DNA of 64,000 nucleotides, from positions 62,001 through 126,000 of the forward strand of contig NZ_NFJC01000001.1 in assembly GCF_002159665.1 (NCBI RefSeq), written 5' to 3'. Positions 36,908 to 46,841 of this stretch are shown here, piece by piece. The first letter of the stretch is position 1. Every line of letters starts with the position of its first letter. The stretch comes from Desulfovibrio sp. An276 (GTDB taxonomy: Bacteria > Desulfobacterota > Desulfovibrionia > Desulfovibrionales > Desulfovibrionaceae). The notes under the pieces were generated by a model. That model saw only the letters and a list, made by a program, of their open reading frames with translations. It searched no databases and was not told the DNA's origin. Both the position numbers and the translations under genes were made by a program.

Positions 36908-37276
36908 CTAGAGAACTTCAGGGGCAAGAGAAATGATCTTCATGAAGTTGGCTGCACGAAGCTCACGGGCCACGGGTCCGAAGATACGGGTGCCCACTGG
37001 CTCGCCGTTGTTGGAGAGCAGCACTGCAGCGTTGCCGTCGAACTTGATGTAGCTTCCGTCGGGACGGCGCAGTTCCTTGGCGGTGCGAACGATAACGGCA
37101 CGCATGACGTCACCCTTCTTCACCTTGGAATGAGGAATGGCTTCCTTGACGGACACGATGATGATGTCGCCCACGGTGGCATAGCGACGGTGGGAGCCGC
37201 CGATAACCTTGATGCAGGCAACCTTTTTGGCACCCGAATTGTCGGCTACCTGGAGAGTGGATTCTACCTGGATCAT
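36908..37276 (-). CDS. rplN: 50S ribosomal protein L14
   Basis: L14 forms an intersubunit bridge. The 122-residue protein begins [19 protein letters not shown] and ends [11 protein letters not shown], both family hallmarks. It lies 8 bp after rpsQ. Confidence 0.98.
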   Translation of the reverse strand: MIQVESTLQVADNSGAKKVACIKVIGGSHRRYATVGDIIIVSVKEAIPHSKVKKGDVMRAVIVRTAKELRRPDGSYIKFDGNAAVLLSNNGEPVGTRIFGPVARELRAANFMKIISLAPEVL

Positions 37277-37284
37277 TGTCCCAC

Positions 37285-37548
37285 CTACACAGCCTTTTCA
37301 ATGATGGAAACCAGATGCCAGCGCTTGTTGTGCGACAGCCTTCTGTATTCCACAATCTTTACCTTATCGCCAATGCCACACTCGTTCATCGGATCATGCG
37401 CTGTGAACTTCTTGCGGCGCCTAATATATTTCTTGAGCAGGGGATGTTTGACCAGTGTCTCGACACGCACAACAATGGTCTTGTCGTTCTTGTCACTGAT
37501 AACAATGCCGGTCAGGGTCCTGCCCTTCACGTGATCAAGAGCCTGCAT
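37285..37548 (-). CDS. rpsQ: 30S ribosomal protein S17
   Basis: S17 is a primary 16S rRNA-binding protein with an OB fold. The 87-residue protein has [27 protein letters not shown] sequence and [16 protein letters not shown]. It overlaps rpmC by 14 nt. Confidence 0.97.
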   Translation of the reverse strand: MQALDHVKGRTLTGIVISDKNDKTIVVRVETLVKHPLLKKYIRRRKKFTAHDPMNECGIGDKVKIVEYRRLSHNKRWHLVSIIEKAV

Positions 37549-37774
37549 GGATATCCTCTCTTGCCTTTTCCTTGAGGATGGTGCTGATACGCGCCACCTG
37601 CTTGCGCATGGCCTTGAGCTCGCTCACCTTTTCCAGCTGGGCAGTAGCGAGCTGGAAGCGGGCGTGCAGAAGATCGAGGCGCTGCTGGGCCAATTTTTCG
37701 CTGAGTTCTGCGACGGACAGGTTGCGCAGTTCAGCCGTGGTCTCACGGCTGATGGCCTTTTTCTTGTCAGCCAT
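37535..37774 (-). CDS. rpmC: 50S ribosomal protein L29
   Basis: L29 lies at the tunnel exit where trigger factor and SRP dock. The 79-residue protein has the core [20 protein letters not shown] and is longer than the usual 60-70 residues because of about 12 extra residues at the N-terminus ([12 protein letters not shown]). It directly follows rplP without a gap and overlaps rpsQ by 14 nt. Confidence 0.95.
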   Translation of the reverse strand: MADKKKAISRETTAELRNLSVAELSEKLAQQRLDLLHARFQLATAQLEKVSELKAMRKQVARISTILKEKAREDIHAGS

Positions 37775-38188
37775 TTAGAATCCCTCCCTCGTCACAATGG
37801 TGGTCTTGACGGGCAGCTTGTGAGCGGCCAGGGTCAAGGCCCTGCGGGCGAGATCCAGGGGAACGCCCTTCACTTCGTAGAGAATACGGCCGGGCTTGAT
37901 CGGTGCGCACCAGCCCACCGGAGCACCCTTACCGGAACCCTGACGGGTTTCCAGAGGCTTGGCCGTAACAGGACGGTCGGGGAAAATGCGGATCCAAACC
38001 TTGCCGCCGCGGCGGATGTGACGCATCATGGCAATACGGGCAGCTTCAATCTGCTGGCTGGAGAGCTGACCATGCTGCGTGGCCTTGAGACCAATTTCGC
38101 CGAAAGCAAGGGAGGAACCACGGTAGGCCAGGCCGCGCAGGCGACCCTTTTGCCATTTACGGTATTTGACCTTCTTAGGCGCTAACAT
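37775..38188 (-). CDS. rplP: 50S ribosomal protein L16
   Basis: L16 organises the A-site region of the large subunit. The 137-residue protein begins [16 protein letters not shown] and has [20 protein letters not shown]. The ATG at 38188 gives the family N-terminus and overlaps rpsC by 14 nt. Confidence 0.97.
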   Translation of the reverse strand: MLAPKKVKYRKWQKGRLRGLAYRGSSLAFGEIGLKATQHGQLSSQQIEAARIAMMRHIRRGGKVWIRIFPDRPVTAKPLETRQGSGKGAPVGWCAPIKPGRILYEVKGVPLDLARRALTLAAHKLPVKTTIVTREGF

Positions 38189-38831
38189 TCTGATCTCCCT
38201 CTCTGTCGAGGATTTCTCCCTTGTAGATCCAGACCTTGACACCAATGATGCCGTAGGTCGTCCTGGCCTCTGCGAAGCCGTAGTCTATGTCGGCACGCAG
38301 GGTCTGCAGCGGCACGCGACCGTCACGGTACCATTCGCTGCGGGCGATTTCGGCACCGGCCAGGCGGCCAGCGCAGGAGACCTTGATGCCCTCGCCGCCG
38401 AACTTGCGGGCACGGGACACGGTCTGCTTCATGGCGCGGCGGAAGGCAACGCGGCGTTCGAGCTGCTGGGCAATGCTTTCGGCAACCAGCTGGGCTTCCA
38501 CTTCGGGACGGCGGATTTCGCTCACCTCAATGGAGAACTCGCGGCCGAATTCCTTGCGCAGATCTGCGCGCAGCTTCTCGATTTCCACACCCTTGCGGCC
38601 GATGACAACACCGGGCCTGGAGGTGGAGATGATAAGGCGAACCTTGCCACCTGCTCTTTCGATTTCAATACGGGCAATGCCGGCATCCGCTGTGCTGTGC
38701 TTCTTCACAAAGTTGCGGATCTTGCTGTCTTCCAGAACGAAGGCAGGATACTCCTTGGTGGAGAACCAGCGAGAGAGCCAGTTCTTGTTGTAGCCCACAC
38801 GGATGCCATACGGATGAACTTTCTGACCCAT
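38175..38831 (-). CDS. rpsC: 30S ribosomal protein S3
   Basis: S3 lines the mRNA entry channel. The 218-residue protein begins [18 protein letters not shown] and has the KH-domain motif [15 protein letters not shown]. The ATG at 38831 lies 1 bp after rplV. Confidence 0.98.
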   Translation of the reverse strand: MGQKVHPYGIRVGYNKNWLSRWFSTKEYPAFVLEDSKIRNFVKKHSTADAGIARIEIERAGGKVRLIISTSRPGVVIGRKGVEIEKLRADLRKEFGREFSIEVSEIRRPEVEAQLVAESIAQQLERRVAFRRAMKQTVSRARKFGGEGIKVSCAGRLAGAEIARSEWYRDGRVPLQTLRADIDYGFAEARTTYGIIGVKVWIYKGEILDREGDQNVSA

Positions 38832-38832
38832 G

Positions 38833-39168
38833 CTATTCCTGCTCCTCGGCGAGAATGACGGTGATGTGGCTGGTACGCTTGCGGATACGGGTGGCACGGC
38901 CCTGGGCGCGCGGCATAAAGCGCTTCCAGGAGGGACCTTCGTTCACAAGCACTTCCTTGACATACATTGCGTCAACATTGACGGCCATGTTGGAGGCATT
39001 GGCCAGGGCGCTCTTGACGACGCTCCAGAGAATGCCTGCCGGCTTGTTGGGGGTAAAACGCAGCAAATTCAGAGCGTCCTCGACACCGAGACCCACCACA
39101 TTGCGGGCAACCAGGCGTGTTTTGCGAGGAGAGACGCGCTGGAATTTGGCGATTGCTTTCGCTTCCAT
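38833..39168 (-). CDS. rplV: 50S ribosomal protein L22
   Basis: L22 reaches into the exit tunnel. The 111-residue protein has [15 protein letters not shown] and ends in the basic [19 protein letters not shown] segment that forms the tunnel loop. It lies 18 bp after rpsS. Confidence 0.97.
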   Translation of the reverse strand: MEAKAIAKFQRVSPRKTRLVARNVVGLGVEDALNLLRFTPNKPAGILWSVVKSALANASNMAVNVDAMYVKEVLVNEGPSWKRFMPRAQGRATRIRKRTSHITVILAEEQE

Positions 39169-39186
39169 TACTTCTGCTCCTTATAC

Positions 39187-39465
39187 CTAGCGGGATCCGG
39201 CCTTCTTCTCGGCTGCATGGCCGTGGAAGGTCCTGGTGGGAGAGAATTCGCCGAGTTTGTGTCCAACCATGTTTTCGGTCACGAAAACGGGCACGAACTT
39301 CTTGCCATTGTGCACAGCAAAGGTCATGCCGACCATTTCGGGCAGAATCATGGAACGTCTGGACCAGGTCTTGACTACGCGACGATCGTTGTTCGCCTGT
39401 GCAGCCTCGACCTTCTTCCACAGATGATCGTCAACAAACGGTCCTTTCTTGAGAGATCTGGGCAT
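39187..39465 (-). CDS. rpsS: 30S ribosomal protein S19
   Basis: S19 is in the small-subunit head and pairs with S13. The 92-residue protein begins [15 protein letters not shown] and ends with [17 protein letters not shown], both diagnostic. It lies 12 bp after rplB. Confidence 0.98.
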   Translation of the reverse strand: MPRSLKKGPFVDDHLWKKVEAAQANNDRRVVKTWSRRSMILPEMVGMTFAVHNGKKFVPVFVTENMVGHKLGEFSPTRTFHGHAAEKKAGSR

Positions 39466-39477
39466 GTCACACTACTC

Positions 39478-40308
39478 CTACTTCTTGCCGCGAGCCTTGA
39501 CGATGAGGCGGCTTGAGGGCTTGTTGCGGTCACGGGTCTTGAAGCCCTTGGCCGGCATGCCCCAGGGGGACACAGGATGGCGACCGCCGGAGCTTCTGCC
39601 TTCACCACCGCCCAGAGGATGGTCGATGGGGTTCATGGCAACGCCACGCACCTTGGGGCGACGGTTGAGCCAGCGGTTGCGGCCAGCCTTGCCCAGGGAA
39701 ACGTTTTCATGGGAGATGTTGCCAACCTGGCCGATGGTGGCCGTGCAGGTGGCAAGCACCTTGCGCACTTCGCCGGAGGGAAGGCGCAGCAGGGCGTACT
39801 TGTTTTCCTTTGCCACGAGCTGGGCGTAGGTGCCAGCTGCACGGCAGAGCTGACCGCCCTTGCCGGGATAGAGTTCGATATTGTGCACAACCGTGCCCAC
39901 GGGGATGCGGCCCATGGCCAGAGCGTTGCCGGGCTTGATGTCGGCCTTCTCGCCGGAAAGGACCTTGTCGCCCTGCTTGAGGCCCACGGGAGCGATGATG
40001 TAGCGCTTCTCGCCGTCAGCGTAGGTCAGAAGGGCAATGCGGGCAGTGCGATTGGGATCGTATTCAATGTGGGAAACTGTGGCTTCGATGTCACGCTTCT
40101 CACGCTTGAAGTCGATGATGCGGTACAGGCGCTTCACACCACCGCCGCGGCGGCGGCTGGTCACGCGACCAAGGTTGTTGCGGCCGGCCTTCTTGCAAAG
40201 GCCCACGGTAAGGGACTTTTCAGAAGTGGAGCGGGTAATTTCCTTGAAGTCGGAGACCGTCTGGAAGCGGCGTCCTGCAGAAGTCGGTTTCAGTTTGCGA
40301 ACTGCCAT
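39478..40308 (-). CDS. rplB: 50S ribosomal protein L2
   Basis: L2 is needed for subunit joining and peptidyl transfer. The 276-residue protein has [19 protein letters not shown] near the start and the conserved [16 protein letters not shown] with the peptidyl-transferase-proximal His. It lies 3 bp after rplW. Confidence 0.98.
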   Translation of the reverse strand: MAVRKLKPTSAGRRFQTVSDFKEITRSTSEKSLTVGLCKKAGRNNLGRVTSRRRGGGVKRLYRIIDFKREKRDIEATVSHIEYDPNRTARIALLTYADGEKRYIIAPVGLKQGDKVLSGEKADIKPGNALAMGRIPVGTVVHNIELYPGKGGQLCRAAGTYAQLVAKENKYALLRLPSGEVRKVLATCTATIGQVGNISHENVSLGKAGRNRWLNRRPKVRGVAMNPIDHPLGGGEGRSSGGRHPVSPWGMPAKGFKTRDRNKPSSRLIVKARGKK

Positions 40309-40311
40309 GAC

Positions 40312-40608
40312 TTATGCTCCCTCGAAGTAATCAATCTTGCTTTCCTGGGTCATGGTCACGAAGGCCTTCTTGTAGCCGGGCTCGTGGCACTGACGACGGC
40401 TCTGACGCACGTAGTCGCGGGCCTTGCCGCAGGCCACGTTCACCTTCAGCACTGTCACGCCAAAGATGGTCTCCACGGCACGGCGGATTTCGGTCTTGTT
40501 GGCGTCAGGGTGCACAAGGAAGGTCACGCACTTGGCGTTGGCCTTGTTGAGCAGAGCGGTGCTCTTTTCGGAGATGAGGGGTTTGATAAGGACCTGAGTG
40601 AGTTCCAT
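40312..40608 (-). CDS. rplW: 50S ribosomal protein L23
   Basis: L23 is the tunnel-exit docking site for trigger factor and SRP. The 98-residue protein begins MELTQVLIKPLISEKST, and has the family segment HPDANKTEIRRAVETIFGV. The ATG at 40608 is 1 bp after rplD; the frame is open upstream but would overlap rplD. Confidence 0.97.
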   Translation of the reverse strand: MELTQVLIKPLISEKSTALLNKANAKCVTFLVHPDANKTEIRRAVETIFGVTVLKVNVACGKARDYVRQSRRQCHEPGYKKAFVTMTQESKIDYFEGA

Positions 40609-40609
40609 C

Positions 40610-41239
40610 TTACTTTTCCCCCTTCTCGAAGCGTGCCTGCACAGGGGCAATGGCGTCCTCGAGCAGAACGAGCTGCCTGTTGTTCAGGATCTCGTACACG
40701 CTCAGATTTTCCGGGGTGGTCAGGGTGATACCGGGGATGTTGCGAGCGGAAAGTTCCAGCTTCTCGTCCCTGGCGCTGGTCACGACCAGTGCCTTTTCGA
40801 GACCCAGATCGTTTGCAACCTTGGCAAAATGCTTGGTCTTGGCTTCGGGCAGCTCGATACCGCGCACGACCATGAGGCCATCGGCAGCACGGGAGGAGAG
40901 AGCCATGCGCATGGCAAGGGCGCGCACCTTGGAGTTCACCTTGAAGCTGTAGTCCCTGGGCTGGGGTCCGAAAATGACTGCACCACCGCGCCACACGGGA
41001 GAACGACGGGAACCTGCACGTGCACGGCCGGAACCCTTCTGCTTCCAGGGCTTCACGCCGCCGCCGGACACATAGGCACGGGTCTTGGCCATATGGGTAC
41101 CGGCGCGCTTGGCAGCCTGCTGGGCACGCACGACCAGGTTCAGGATCTCGGGACGGACTTCGACGCCGAAGACATCGGCGGACAGCTCGCAGGTGCCGAC
41201 TTCCTGTTTTTCCTGATTATATACTGTAATGGTAGGCAT
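40610..41239 (-). CDS. rplD: 50S ribosomal protein L4
   Basis: L4 lines the exit tunnel and in some bacteria represses the S10 operon through its leader RNA. The 209-residue protein has the loop VSGGGVKPWKQKGSGRARAG and SPVWRGGAVIFGPQPRDYS. The ATG at 41239 is preferred to a GTG three codons upstream. The long structured leader before rpsJ makes similar control conceivable here. Confidence 0.97.
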   Translation of the reverse strand: MPTITVYNQEKQEVGTCELSADVFGVEVRPEILNLVVRAQQAAKRAGTHMAKTRAYVSGGGVKPWKQKGSGRARAGSRRSPVWRGGAVIFGPQPRDYSFKVNSKVRALAMRMALSSRAADGLMVVRGIELPEAKTKHFAKVANDLGLEKALVVTSARDEKLELSARNIPGITLTTPENLSVYEILNNRQLVLLEDAIAPVQARFEKGEK

Positions 41240-41251
41240 GTTTTCCACCTG

Positions 41252-41881
41252 TTACTGCTTGCGAACAAACACAAGGCCGTTCTTGGGTCCGGGCACTGCG
41301 CCCTTGACCAGAATAACATTGTCTTCGGGGCGCACGGCCACAATGAGGGCGCTGGGCTGGGTCACAGTCTCGTCACCCCAATGGCCTGCCATCTTGCGGC
41401 CCTTGATAACGTGGCCGGGGAAGGTGTTGTTGCCAATGGAACCGTTGTTGCGGTGCACCTTTTCGTCACCATGGGTGTCCTTGCAGCCACGGAAGTTCCA
41501 GCGGCGCATGCGGCCCTGGTAGCCCTTGCCTATGCTCTTGCCTGTCACCTTGACCACTTCGCCAACGCTGAAGAGGTCGACAGTGAGGGTGTCACCGGCC
41601 TTCTGCTCGGGAGTGTCGTTCAGACGCACTTCCTTCAGGGTGCGGAAAAGTCCGGTGCCGGCCTTGGCGAAATGGCCCTGCATGGCCTTGGACACGTGCT
41701 TTTCCTTTGCTTCCACGTAGGCAATCTGAAGGGCATTGTAGCCGTCAGTTTCCGTGGTCTTCACCTGTGTGACGGGGCAGGGACCGACTTGCAGAACCGT
41801 GACCGGGACGGCGGCACCGTCATCGTTGAAGATGCGGGTCATGCCCAGCTTGCGGCCTATAATTCCGATTTTCTCAGCCAT
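41252..41881 (-). CDS. rplC: 50S ribosomal protein L3
   Basis: L3 starts large-subunit assembly. The 209-residue protein begins [20 protein letters not shown] and has the conserved Gln-containing tip [16 protein letters not shown] near the C-terminus. It lies 12 bp after rpsJ. Confidence 0.98.
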   Translation of the reverse strand: MAEKIGIIGRKLGMTRIFNDDGAAVPVTVLQVGPCPVTQVKTTETDGYNALQIAYVEAKEKHVSKAMQGHFAKAGTGLFRTLKEVRLNDTPEQKAGDTLTVDLFSVGEVVKVTGKSIGKGYQGRMRRWNFRGCKDTHGDEKVHRNNGSIGNNTFPGHVIKGRKMAGHWGDETVTQPSALIVAVRPEDNVILVKGAVPGPKNGLVFVRKQ

Positions 41882-41893
41882 GATTGCCTCACA

Positions 41894-42211
41894 CTAGAGC
41901 TTGATTTCTACGTCAACGCCTGCAGGCAAAGAAAGCTTGCCAAGAGCGTCCACGGTTTGCTGCGTGGGCTCAAGGATGTCCATGAGCCTTTTATGAACGC
42001 GCATTTCGAACTGCTCGCGGGACTTCTTGTCCACGTGCACAGAACGCTGGATCGTATACTTGTGGAATCTGGTGGGCAGGGGAATGGGCCCGGCCACACC
42101 TGCGCCAGTGTTGCGTGCAGTGTCCACGATTTCCGCCACAGCCTTGTCGAGGATACGGAAGTCGTAGGCTTTGAGCTTGATGCGAATGCATTCGCTGCTA
42201 ACTGTCGTCAT
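41894..42211 (-). CDS. rpsJ: 30S ribosomal protein S10
   Basis: S10 is a small-subunit head protein that also joins antitermination complexes with NusB. The 105-residue protein has [17 protein letters not shown] and the family sequence [20 protein letters not shown]. The ATG at 42211 is chosen over one at 42226 because GGAG lies 8 nt before it. It is the first gene of the S10 operon. No tuf, fusA or rpsL gene precedes it. Confidence 0.97.
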   Translation of the reverse strand: MTTVSSECIRIKLKAYDFRILDKAVAEIVDTARNTGAGVAGPIPLPTRFHKYTIQRSVHVDKKSREQFEMRVHKRLMDILEPTQQTVDALGKLSLPAGVDVEIKL

Positions 42212-42691
42212 TGTTTGTAGCTCCATGAAAATTCGCCCGGTCAGTGGGGAGACACGGGATACGGACAGGGCCGTACATTAAGGCCCTTTGGGCCAAACCC
42301 GCGGGTGGAACGAAGGGGAGCTTTAAAGACAATGACTGTCTTTTTTGTCACTTTGTAGAGGGGAATAGGCGAGAGAGGTGGGCGTGAGTAACGCGCCTTG
42401 CTGTCCACGGTCTACGTGACGCTCCCGGCGTACTCCACGCCCGACGGTACAGGACGTACCGCGGAAGGATGGACCCGCAGGGTTACCAAACGGGGGAATG
42501 GCCCCCAAAAACCTTTACAGCCCCGGGTGTACACTATGGTACGGGATCCGTTTGTGGGCTGGTACGGCTCGATCAAGTCGGCATTTGGCAACGCCTGCAC
42601 TTGTCAAACCGGCCGTGTGTGACCGGTACTGCAGAACGGAAGGGCTTCCGTTCTTCCCTGCCGTACAGGGAGTCCCCTGAAATCAGAGGCG
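42212..42691 (-). promoter_or_regulatory. Long structured leader of the S10 operon
   Basis: From the predicted start near 42691 the leader runs about 480 nt to rpsJ. It can form several perfect hairpins: 42633-42654 (10-bp arms), 42492-42506 (5 bp), 42445-42461 (6 bp, CGGTAC), 42325-42343 (7 bp, AAAGACA) and 42282-42294 (5 bp). An open frame of 62 codons inside it has no binding site and is not accepted as a gene. The leader may carry an autoregulatory site for a ribosomal protein such as L4; no known class was recognised. Confidence 0.5.
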
Positions 42692-42697
42692 AGCGCT

Positions 42698-42726
42698 TTG
42701 ATATCCTTCCTTCACATTGCTGTCAA
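42698..42726 (-). promoter_or_regulatory. Sigma-70 promoter of the S10 operon
   Basis: On the minus strand TTGACA (plus 42721-42726) is followed after 17 bp by TATCAA (plus 42698-42703), and an A/T-rich stretch that could act as an UP element precedes it (42727-42749). Confidence 0.7.
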
Positions 42727-42812
42727 GAAATTTTTACAAAAAAATTTTCTCGACGCTTGGGCCCCCTCGCAGGGACAGATTTGCGGATATCGGGAAAAGG
42801 CATGCAAGGAGT

Positions 42813-42845
42813 GGGGATGAGCGGCAAGGCATTTCGCTCATCCCC
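42813..42845 (-). terminator. Perfect 11-bp hairpin after the UGA-interrupted gene
   Basis: The arm GGGGATGAGCG (42813-42823) pairs perfectly with 42835-42845. It lies 8 bp beyond the stop codon of the minus-strand gene ending at 42854. There is no T tract, so it is a weak or atypical terminator, or a 3'-end stabiliser. Confidence 0.5.
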
Positions 42846-42853
42846 TTCCCCGT

Positions 42854-43309
42854 TCAGTCGAATTCTATTTCATAGCCCAGGTCAAGACAGAGCTCCCGCA
42901 GGGCAATCTTCAGCATATCGCGAATGAATGTGAGGTACTCCATCCTTGTCTTGTCTATGCCCTCCGCGCTCATGCAAGCCTCAATTGCCTGCCTATTTTC
43001 GCGAACCTTCTGGTAATACTCTTCCTTGAGAGCCTGGTACTTCTTCTTGTGCAAAAGATTGTCGATGCCCTGGCACGCCAGGACGAGGCCCAAAAGCCCC
43101 TTGCTGCATCAGGAAAGGCCGCTGAAGCCTCCCATTTCCCACTTGCCGCTGAGAAGTTCATAGCCAACATCCTCGGTAATGCGACACTCCTTCATGGTGC
43201 GGGAGGGATTTGCCAGGGCATGGTCTGCCTCGTCCAGGATGCGGCTTATGAGGTCAAGCTTGCGCTTGCGTATGAAGCCGCGCGGTTTGTTTATGGCACA
43301 TGCTGTCAT
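42854..43309 (-). CDS. Hypothetical protein interrupted by an in-frame UGA (selenoprotein candidate or nonsense pseudogene)
   Basis: From an ATG at 43309, preceded by AGGA, one reading frame runs 66 codons, meets TGA at 43109-43111, then continues in the same frame for 84 codons to a second TGA. Codon use looks the same on both sides. The first part reads MTACAINKPRGFIRKRKL and ends GGFSGLS; the second starts CSKGLLGLVLACQG and is helical and charged, ending LGYEIEFD. I do not recognise the family. If the first UGA is read as selenocysteine the product has 151 residues. A possible hairpin (GUCCUGG/CCAGGGC around CGUG) begins 25 nt after the UGA, roughly where a bacterial SECIS would sit. A nonsense mutation is the simpler alternative. 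Confidence 0.55.
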
Positions 43310-43451
43310 AGGTTTTCCTGTATGCTGCTTCGGACATGCCCGAAGGATTTTGTGTTGCGAGGAATATCCGCAGGGTCTGGACATCCGGAATTTCGAAAGC
43401 CAAAAATGGACTTCTTGGAAGCATTATCAGTAACAATAACCAATATTGAAC

Positions 43452-43496
43452 AAAAGTAAACCCCCTGTTCACGCTTGCGCGGCAGGGGGCTTTTTT
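43452..43496 (-). terminator. Terminator after ftsY
   Basis: A 7-bp GC stem (CCCCCTG, 43461-43467, with 43483-43489) has TTTACTTTTG after it on the minus strand and six T residues after it on the plus strand. It lies 30 bp beyond the ftsY stop codon. Confidence 0.7.
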
Positions 43497-43521
43497 GAGC
43501 TCCTGTTTTCGGAGAAGCTCG

Positions 43522-46224
43522 CTATATCTTGAGCAGGGCCTCCGCATAGTCGTCGCCGTTGAAGGGACGCAAATCCTCGACCTTTTCGCCAAGGCCCACG
43601 TAGGTAATGGGCAGCTTGTGCTGCATTGCCACGGCTATGGCGACACCGCCCTTGGCCGTGCCGTCGAGTTTGGTGAGGATGAGTTCGTCGACACCAGCAC
43701 TCTCCTTGAAAAGCTTGGCCTGGGAGAGGGCGTTTTGACCAGTGGTTGCGTCGAGAACGAGCACTGTCCTGTGGGGGGCACCAGGATGCTTGCGTGCTAT
43801 GACATTGCGTATCTTGGCAAGCTCGTCCATGAGATTGACCTTGGTCTGCAGGCGACCCGCAGTGTCCACATAGAGTACATCCACTCCCTCGCTCATGGCC
43901 CTGTCCATGGCCTCGTAGGCAACGGAGGCAGGATCGGAGCCTGCCTGTTTGGCGTGAAAGAGGGCTCCAACCCTGTTCGCCCACACCTGCAGCTGTTCAA
44001 TGGCCGCTGCCCTGAAGGTGTCTGCAGCGGCAATCATGACCTTCTTGCCCTGCATGCGGTCACGGTAGGCCAGTTTTGCAATGGTCGTGGTCTTGCCTGC
44101 ACCGTTGACGCCAATCATGAGCACCACCTCGGGCGGGGTAATGCCCACGATATGCCTGGGTCTGGCAAAGATGGAGCGAATTTCCTCACGCAAAAGCTCG
44201 CGGGCGCCCTCGGAGGTTGTGACCTTCTGCTCCCTTGCCCTTGTGCGCAAACGCTCCGTGAGTTCCATCGCGGCCTCGACGCCAAGGTCGGCCATGATGA
44301 AGATTTCCTCCAGCTCTTCCCAGAACTCGTCATCCAGCTCGCCATGGCTTGAGATAAGGCCCTCGAAATGTCTGGCAAACTGGGCTCTGGTCTTGGCAAG
44401 GCTGTTGGACAGTTTGAGGAAAAGGCGGCTTCGCTCGTCCTCTTCGTCCTCAAGGTCCAGGGCGAGCGCCAGGCGGTACTGCAGCTCGGATCTGAAATCC
44501 TCGATCTGCCGGTACTCCATGCGTTCGAGCCAGCCGGCAAAGTCGTCCACAAATGCTTTGGCCTCATCGGCCGGAGCTTCCAGGGTGCGCAAGAGGAAGG
44601 TCACGCGGCGGTTGAGCTCATCGCCCGCCTCGCTCACACCGTCAAGGACGATGTCCAGCCAGACGGACAGTCTGGCCTCGGCCTCGCGTAGACGCAGGGT
44701 GAGTTCCGGATAGTCGAAGTCTGCCGCAGCTGCGACAGGCTCCTCGGCCTTTTTGCGGTTCTCCTCCCAGTCCTCGGGCATGAGGGGTGCGCCCAGATCA
44801 ATAATGATCTCGTCCTCGCCGCCCTCTTCTGCCTTCTGGCCGGCATCCTGCACGGGCTCCTGCGCAGTCTGCTGTTCTTGCACAGCTGCGGGCGCAGGTC
44901 CCTCCTCTTCGGCACAGGGCTTTTCAGATGAGGCTTGCGCACTCTCTTCCAGGACTTTTTGCCCTTCCGCAGCGGCCTCTTGGCCGGCCTCAGAAGCAGC
45001 CCCGGGGGCCTCGAATTTTTCCTCTGTACCCTCGGACTTTTGGGCACCGGCTTCGGACCTGACTGCAGGCTCGATCTCTTCCGTCACCTGTTCCGGCTTG
45101 AAAGCTTCCTTGGCTTCTTCTGCTGGCCTGAATGCTGCCCAGGGATCTATTGCGGCCTTCACTGGCTCGACTGCTTCCGCGGCCTTGTCGCCAACTTTTT
45201 GCTCTGCTTCCTGTGCTCCGATGCTCTCGGTTTTTTCGTCCGTACCCTCGGACTTTTGGGCACCGGCTTCGGACCTGACTGCAGGCTCGATCTCTTCCGT
45301 CACCTGTTCTGGCTCGGACGCTTCCTTGGCTTCTTCTGCGGGCCTGAACGCTGCCCAGGGATCTATTGCGGCTTTCACAGGCTCGGCTGCTTCCGCGGCC
45401 TTGTCGCCAACTTTCTGCACAGCTTCCTGGGCCGGAGTGTCCTCGGCTCTTTCGTCCGTACCTTCGGATTTTTCGGCACTGGCTTCGGGCTCGGCTGCTT
45501 CCACGGCCTCCGGTGCCTCGGGCCTTTCGTCCGTACTTTTTTCGACACTGACTTCGGGCTCGGCTGAAGGCTCGGCTGCTTCCACGGCCTCCACTGCCTC
45601 GGACCTTTCCTCCGAACTTTCGGATTTTTCGACACTGACTTCGGACTCAGCGGCAGGCTCGACCGTTGCCGGCTCAGCCTCAGCCGATTTGGCTTCTTCC
45701 AATGGTCTGAATGCAGCCCATGCGTCGAGTGGGGCTTCGGGCTTTTCCTCTTCGGCGGGCGCAGCAGATTCTCCTGCCTTCTGCCCTTCCAAAGCCTCAC
45801 TGACCCTGTCAGCTTCATCTGCATCTTCGGACTTTTCCGCTGCGGGGCAGGCTTTTTCTTCCTGCTGGATCAAGGGCTCGATAGAAAGGGAATCAGCTTT
45901 CTCTTCTTCGATCACCGCTTCTTCTGCAGATACGAACTCGGCCTGATCGGGGACAGCTTGCCCGCTCTCCTCCGAAGCCTGCCTTTCCTGCACATCTTCC
46001 TGCGTCTGAGATTCGGGCGCGCCTTGCTGCTGTGCCGAAGATTCGCTCTCGGGAGCCGCTATGTCAGGCTTCTGCTGCAGCTCCGATTGCTGGTCTGCCT
46101 GTTGTTGAGGCTGCTGTTCGGATCGCTGTTCCTGCAAAGCCTCGGACGCAGACTTTTGCTCAGCCTGTTCCTCTGTCTGCGAAGGAGCGCCAAATATCTT
46201 TTTTATTCTGGAAAAAAAGCCCAT
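43522..46224 (-). CDS. ftsY: Signal recognition particle receptor FtsY with very long acidic A domain
   Basis: FtsY is the membrane-associated GTPase that receives SRP-ribosome complexes. The 900-residue protein is about twice the usual length. The C-terminal NG domain is standard: G1 [33 protein letters not shown] and [10 protein letters not shown]. The first 520 or so residues are an acidic Glu/Ala/Ser/Pro-rich A domain with tandem 72-residue repeats around [15 protein letters not shown]. The ATG at 46224 ([12 protein letters not shown]) gives the amphipathic membrane-targeting N-terminus; upstream frame to 46320 is not coding-like. It follows a small membrane protein gene and queF. Confidence 0.95.
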   Translation of the reverse strand: MGFFSRIKKIFGAPSQTEEQAEQKSASEALQEQRSEQQPQQQADQQSELQQKPDIAAPESESSAQQQGAPESQTQEDVQERQASEESGQAVPDQAEFVSAEEAVIEEEKADSLSIEPLIQQEEKACPAAEKSEDADEADRVSEALEGQKAGESAAPAEEEKPEAPLDAWAAFRPLEEAKSAEAEPATVEPAAESEVSVEKSESSEERSEAVEAVEAAEPSAEPEVSVEKSTDERPEAPEAVEAAEPEASAEKSEGTDERAEDTPAQEAVQKVGDKAAEAAEPVKAAIDPWAAFRPAEEAKEASEPEQVTEEIEPAVRSEAGAQKSEGTDEKTESIGAQEAEQKVGDKAAEAVEPVKAAIDPWAAFRPAEEAKEAFKPEQVTEEIEPAVRSEAGAQKSEGTEEKFEAPGAASEAGQEAAAEGQKVLEESAQASSEKPCAEEEGPAPAAVQEQQTAQEPVQDAGQKAEEGGEDEIIIDLGAPLMPEDWEENRKKAEEPVAAAADFDYPELTLRLREAEARLSVWLDIVLDGVSEAGDELNRRVTFLLRTLEAPADEAKAFVDDFAGWLERMEYRQIEDFRSELQYRLALALDLEDEEDERSRLFLKLSNSLAKTRAQFARHFEGLISSHGELDDEFWEELEEIFIMADLGVEAAMELTERLRTRAREQKVTTSEGARELLREEIRSIFARPRHIVGITPPEVVLMIGVNGAGKTTTIAKLAYRDRMQGKKVMIAAADTFRAAAIEQLQVWANRVGALFHAKQAGSDPASVAYEAMDRAMSEGVDVLYVDTAGRLQTKVNLMDELAKIRNVIARKHPGAPHRTVLVLDATTGQNALSQAKLFKESAGVDELILTKLDGTAKGGVAIAVAMQHKLPITYVGLGEKVEDLRPFNGDDYAEALLKI
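45026..45457 (-). repeat. Tandem 216-bp repeats inside ftsY
   Basis: Two head-to-tail copies of 216 bp (45026-45241 and 45242-45457) encode 72-residue units containing [15 protein letters not shown] and [20 protein letters not shown] third, degraded copy begins at 45458 with the same period. The unit is a multiple of three, so copy number can change without a frameshift. Confidence 0.9.
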
Positions 46225-46255
46225 GCCTGTTCTCCCGCGTTTGCAAAACTGTGTG

Positions 46256-46831
46256 TCAGCCCTGATCCCGGACGTATTGCTTCCTTCGTCCAGCCCAAAG
46301 GACAAGCAAGCCCATGACAAAGAAGGCCACTGCTCCTGCCTGGCTCAAGGGCACCATGTGCCACAGGCTCTTGTCCGAGATTTTTTGCATGCGCGCCTGC
46401 CAGGGAGCGGGATCGAGGGCAATCCAGACCTTTCCCATCTCCTCGCCAGTGTCCGTCACAAGCCTCTCGGTCCATTCGCACATGCCAGGGGACGCAAGTC
46501 CGTCCAGCGGCGCAAGGTTGCCGTCCCTGTCCCGCATCTGTGCTTCAAGAAGCCTGTCCTTGCCATACACGGCACAAGCCAAGACGCTCCTGTTTTCCAT
46601 GAAGTCGAAAACAGGCTGACGCACAACAAATTCGTCGATATCCGCATCCGTCTCGACTCTCGCGTCCAAAAGTGTGCGGACAAGTTCCCTGGCAAGGATC
46701 TTGGCCTGCGCTTGGGCCTCGGCTTCCAGCTCCTCTTGAACAGTGTCCAGCATCATCTGCCTTTGCGCAAAGAGCAAGGCAACAAGACACAGGGATGCAG
46801 CGACCCAGAAAATGACGATGCGAAGTTTCAT
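46256..46831 (-). CDS. Small bitopic membrane protein of unknown function
   Basis: I do not recognise this 191-residue protein. It has a membrane helix at residues about 5-22 (IVIFWVAASLCLVALLF), a periplasmic segment of about 135 residues that begins with a helical region and resembles sensor input domains, and a second membrane helix near the C-terminus (AGAVAFFVMGLLVLW). It lacks kinase, HAMP or cyclase domains. The ATG at 46831 lies 10 bp after queF, and ftsY starts 31 bp after its end, so it is in an operon with both. Confidence 0.65.
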   Translation of the reverse strand: MKLRIVIFWVAASLCLVALLFAQRQMMLDTVQEELEAEAQAQAKILARELVRTLLDARVETDADIDEFVVRQPVFDFMENRSVLACAVYGKDRLLEAQMRDRDGNLAPLDGLASPGMCEWTERLVTDTGEEMGKVWIALDPAPWQARMQKISDKSLWHMVPLSQAGAVAFFVMGLLVLWAGRRKQYVRDQG

Positions 46832-46841
46832 GGCAAAAAAA

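Noticed and set aside
42412-42600. 62-codon minus-strand frame in the S10 leader as a leader peptide or small gene
   Set aside because: It starts with GTG without a ribosome binding site and runs through hairpins; RNA structure explains the region better.
42970-43170. Frameshift explanation for the split gene at 42854-43309
   Set aside because: The two parts are in the same phase with only one TGA between them, so a nonsense or recoded codon fits and a frameshift does not.
45026-45673. Repeats considered as a CRISPR array or satellite DNA
   Set aside because: The unit is 216 bp, in frame within ftsY and without spacers, so it is a coding tandem repeat.
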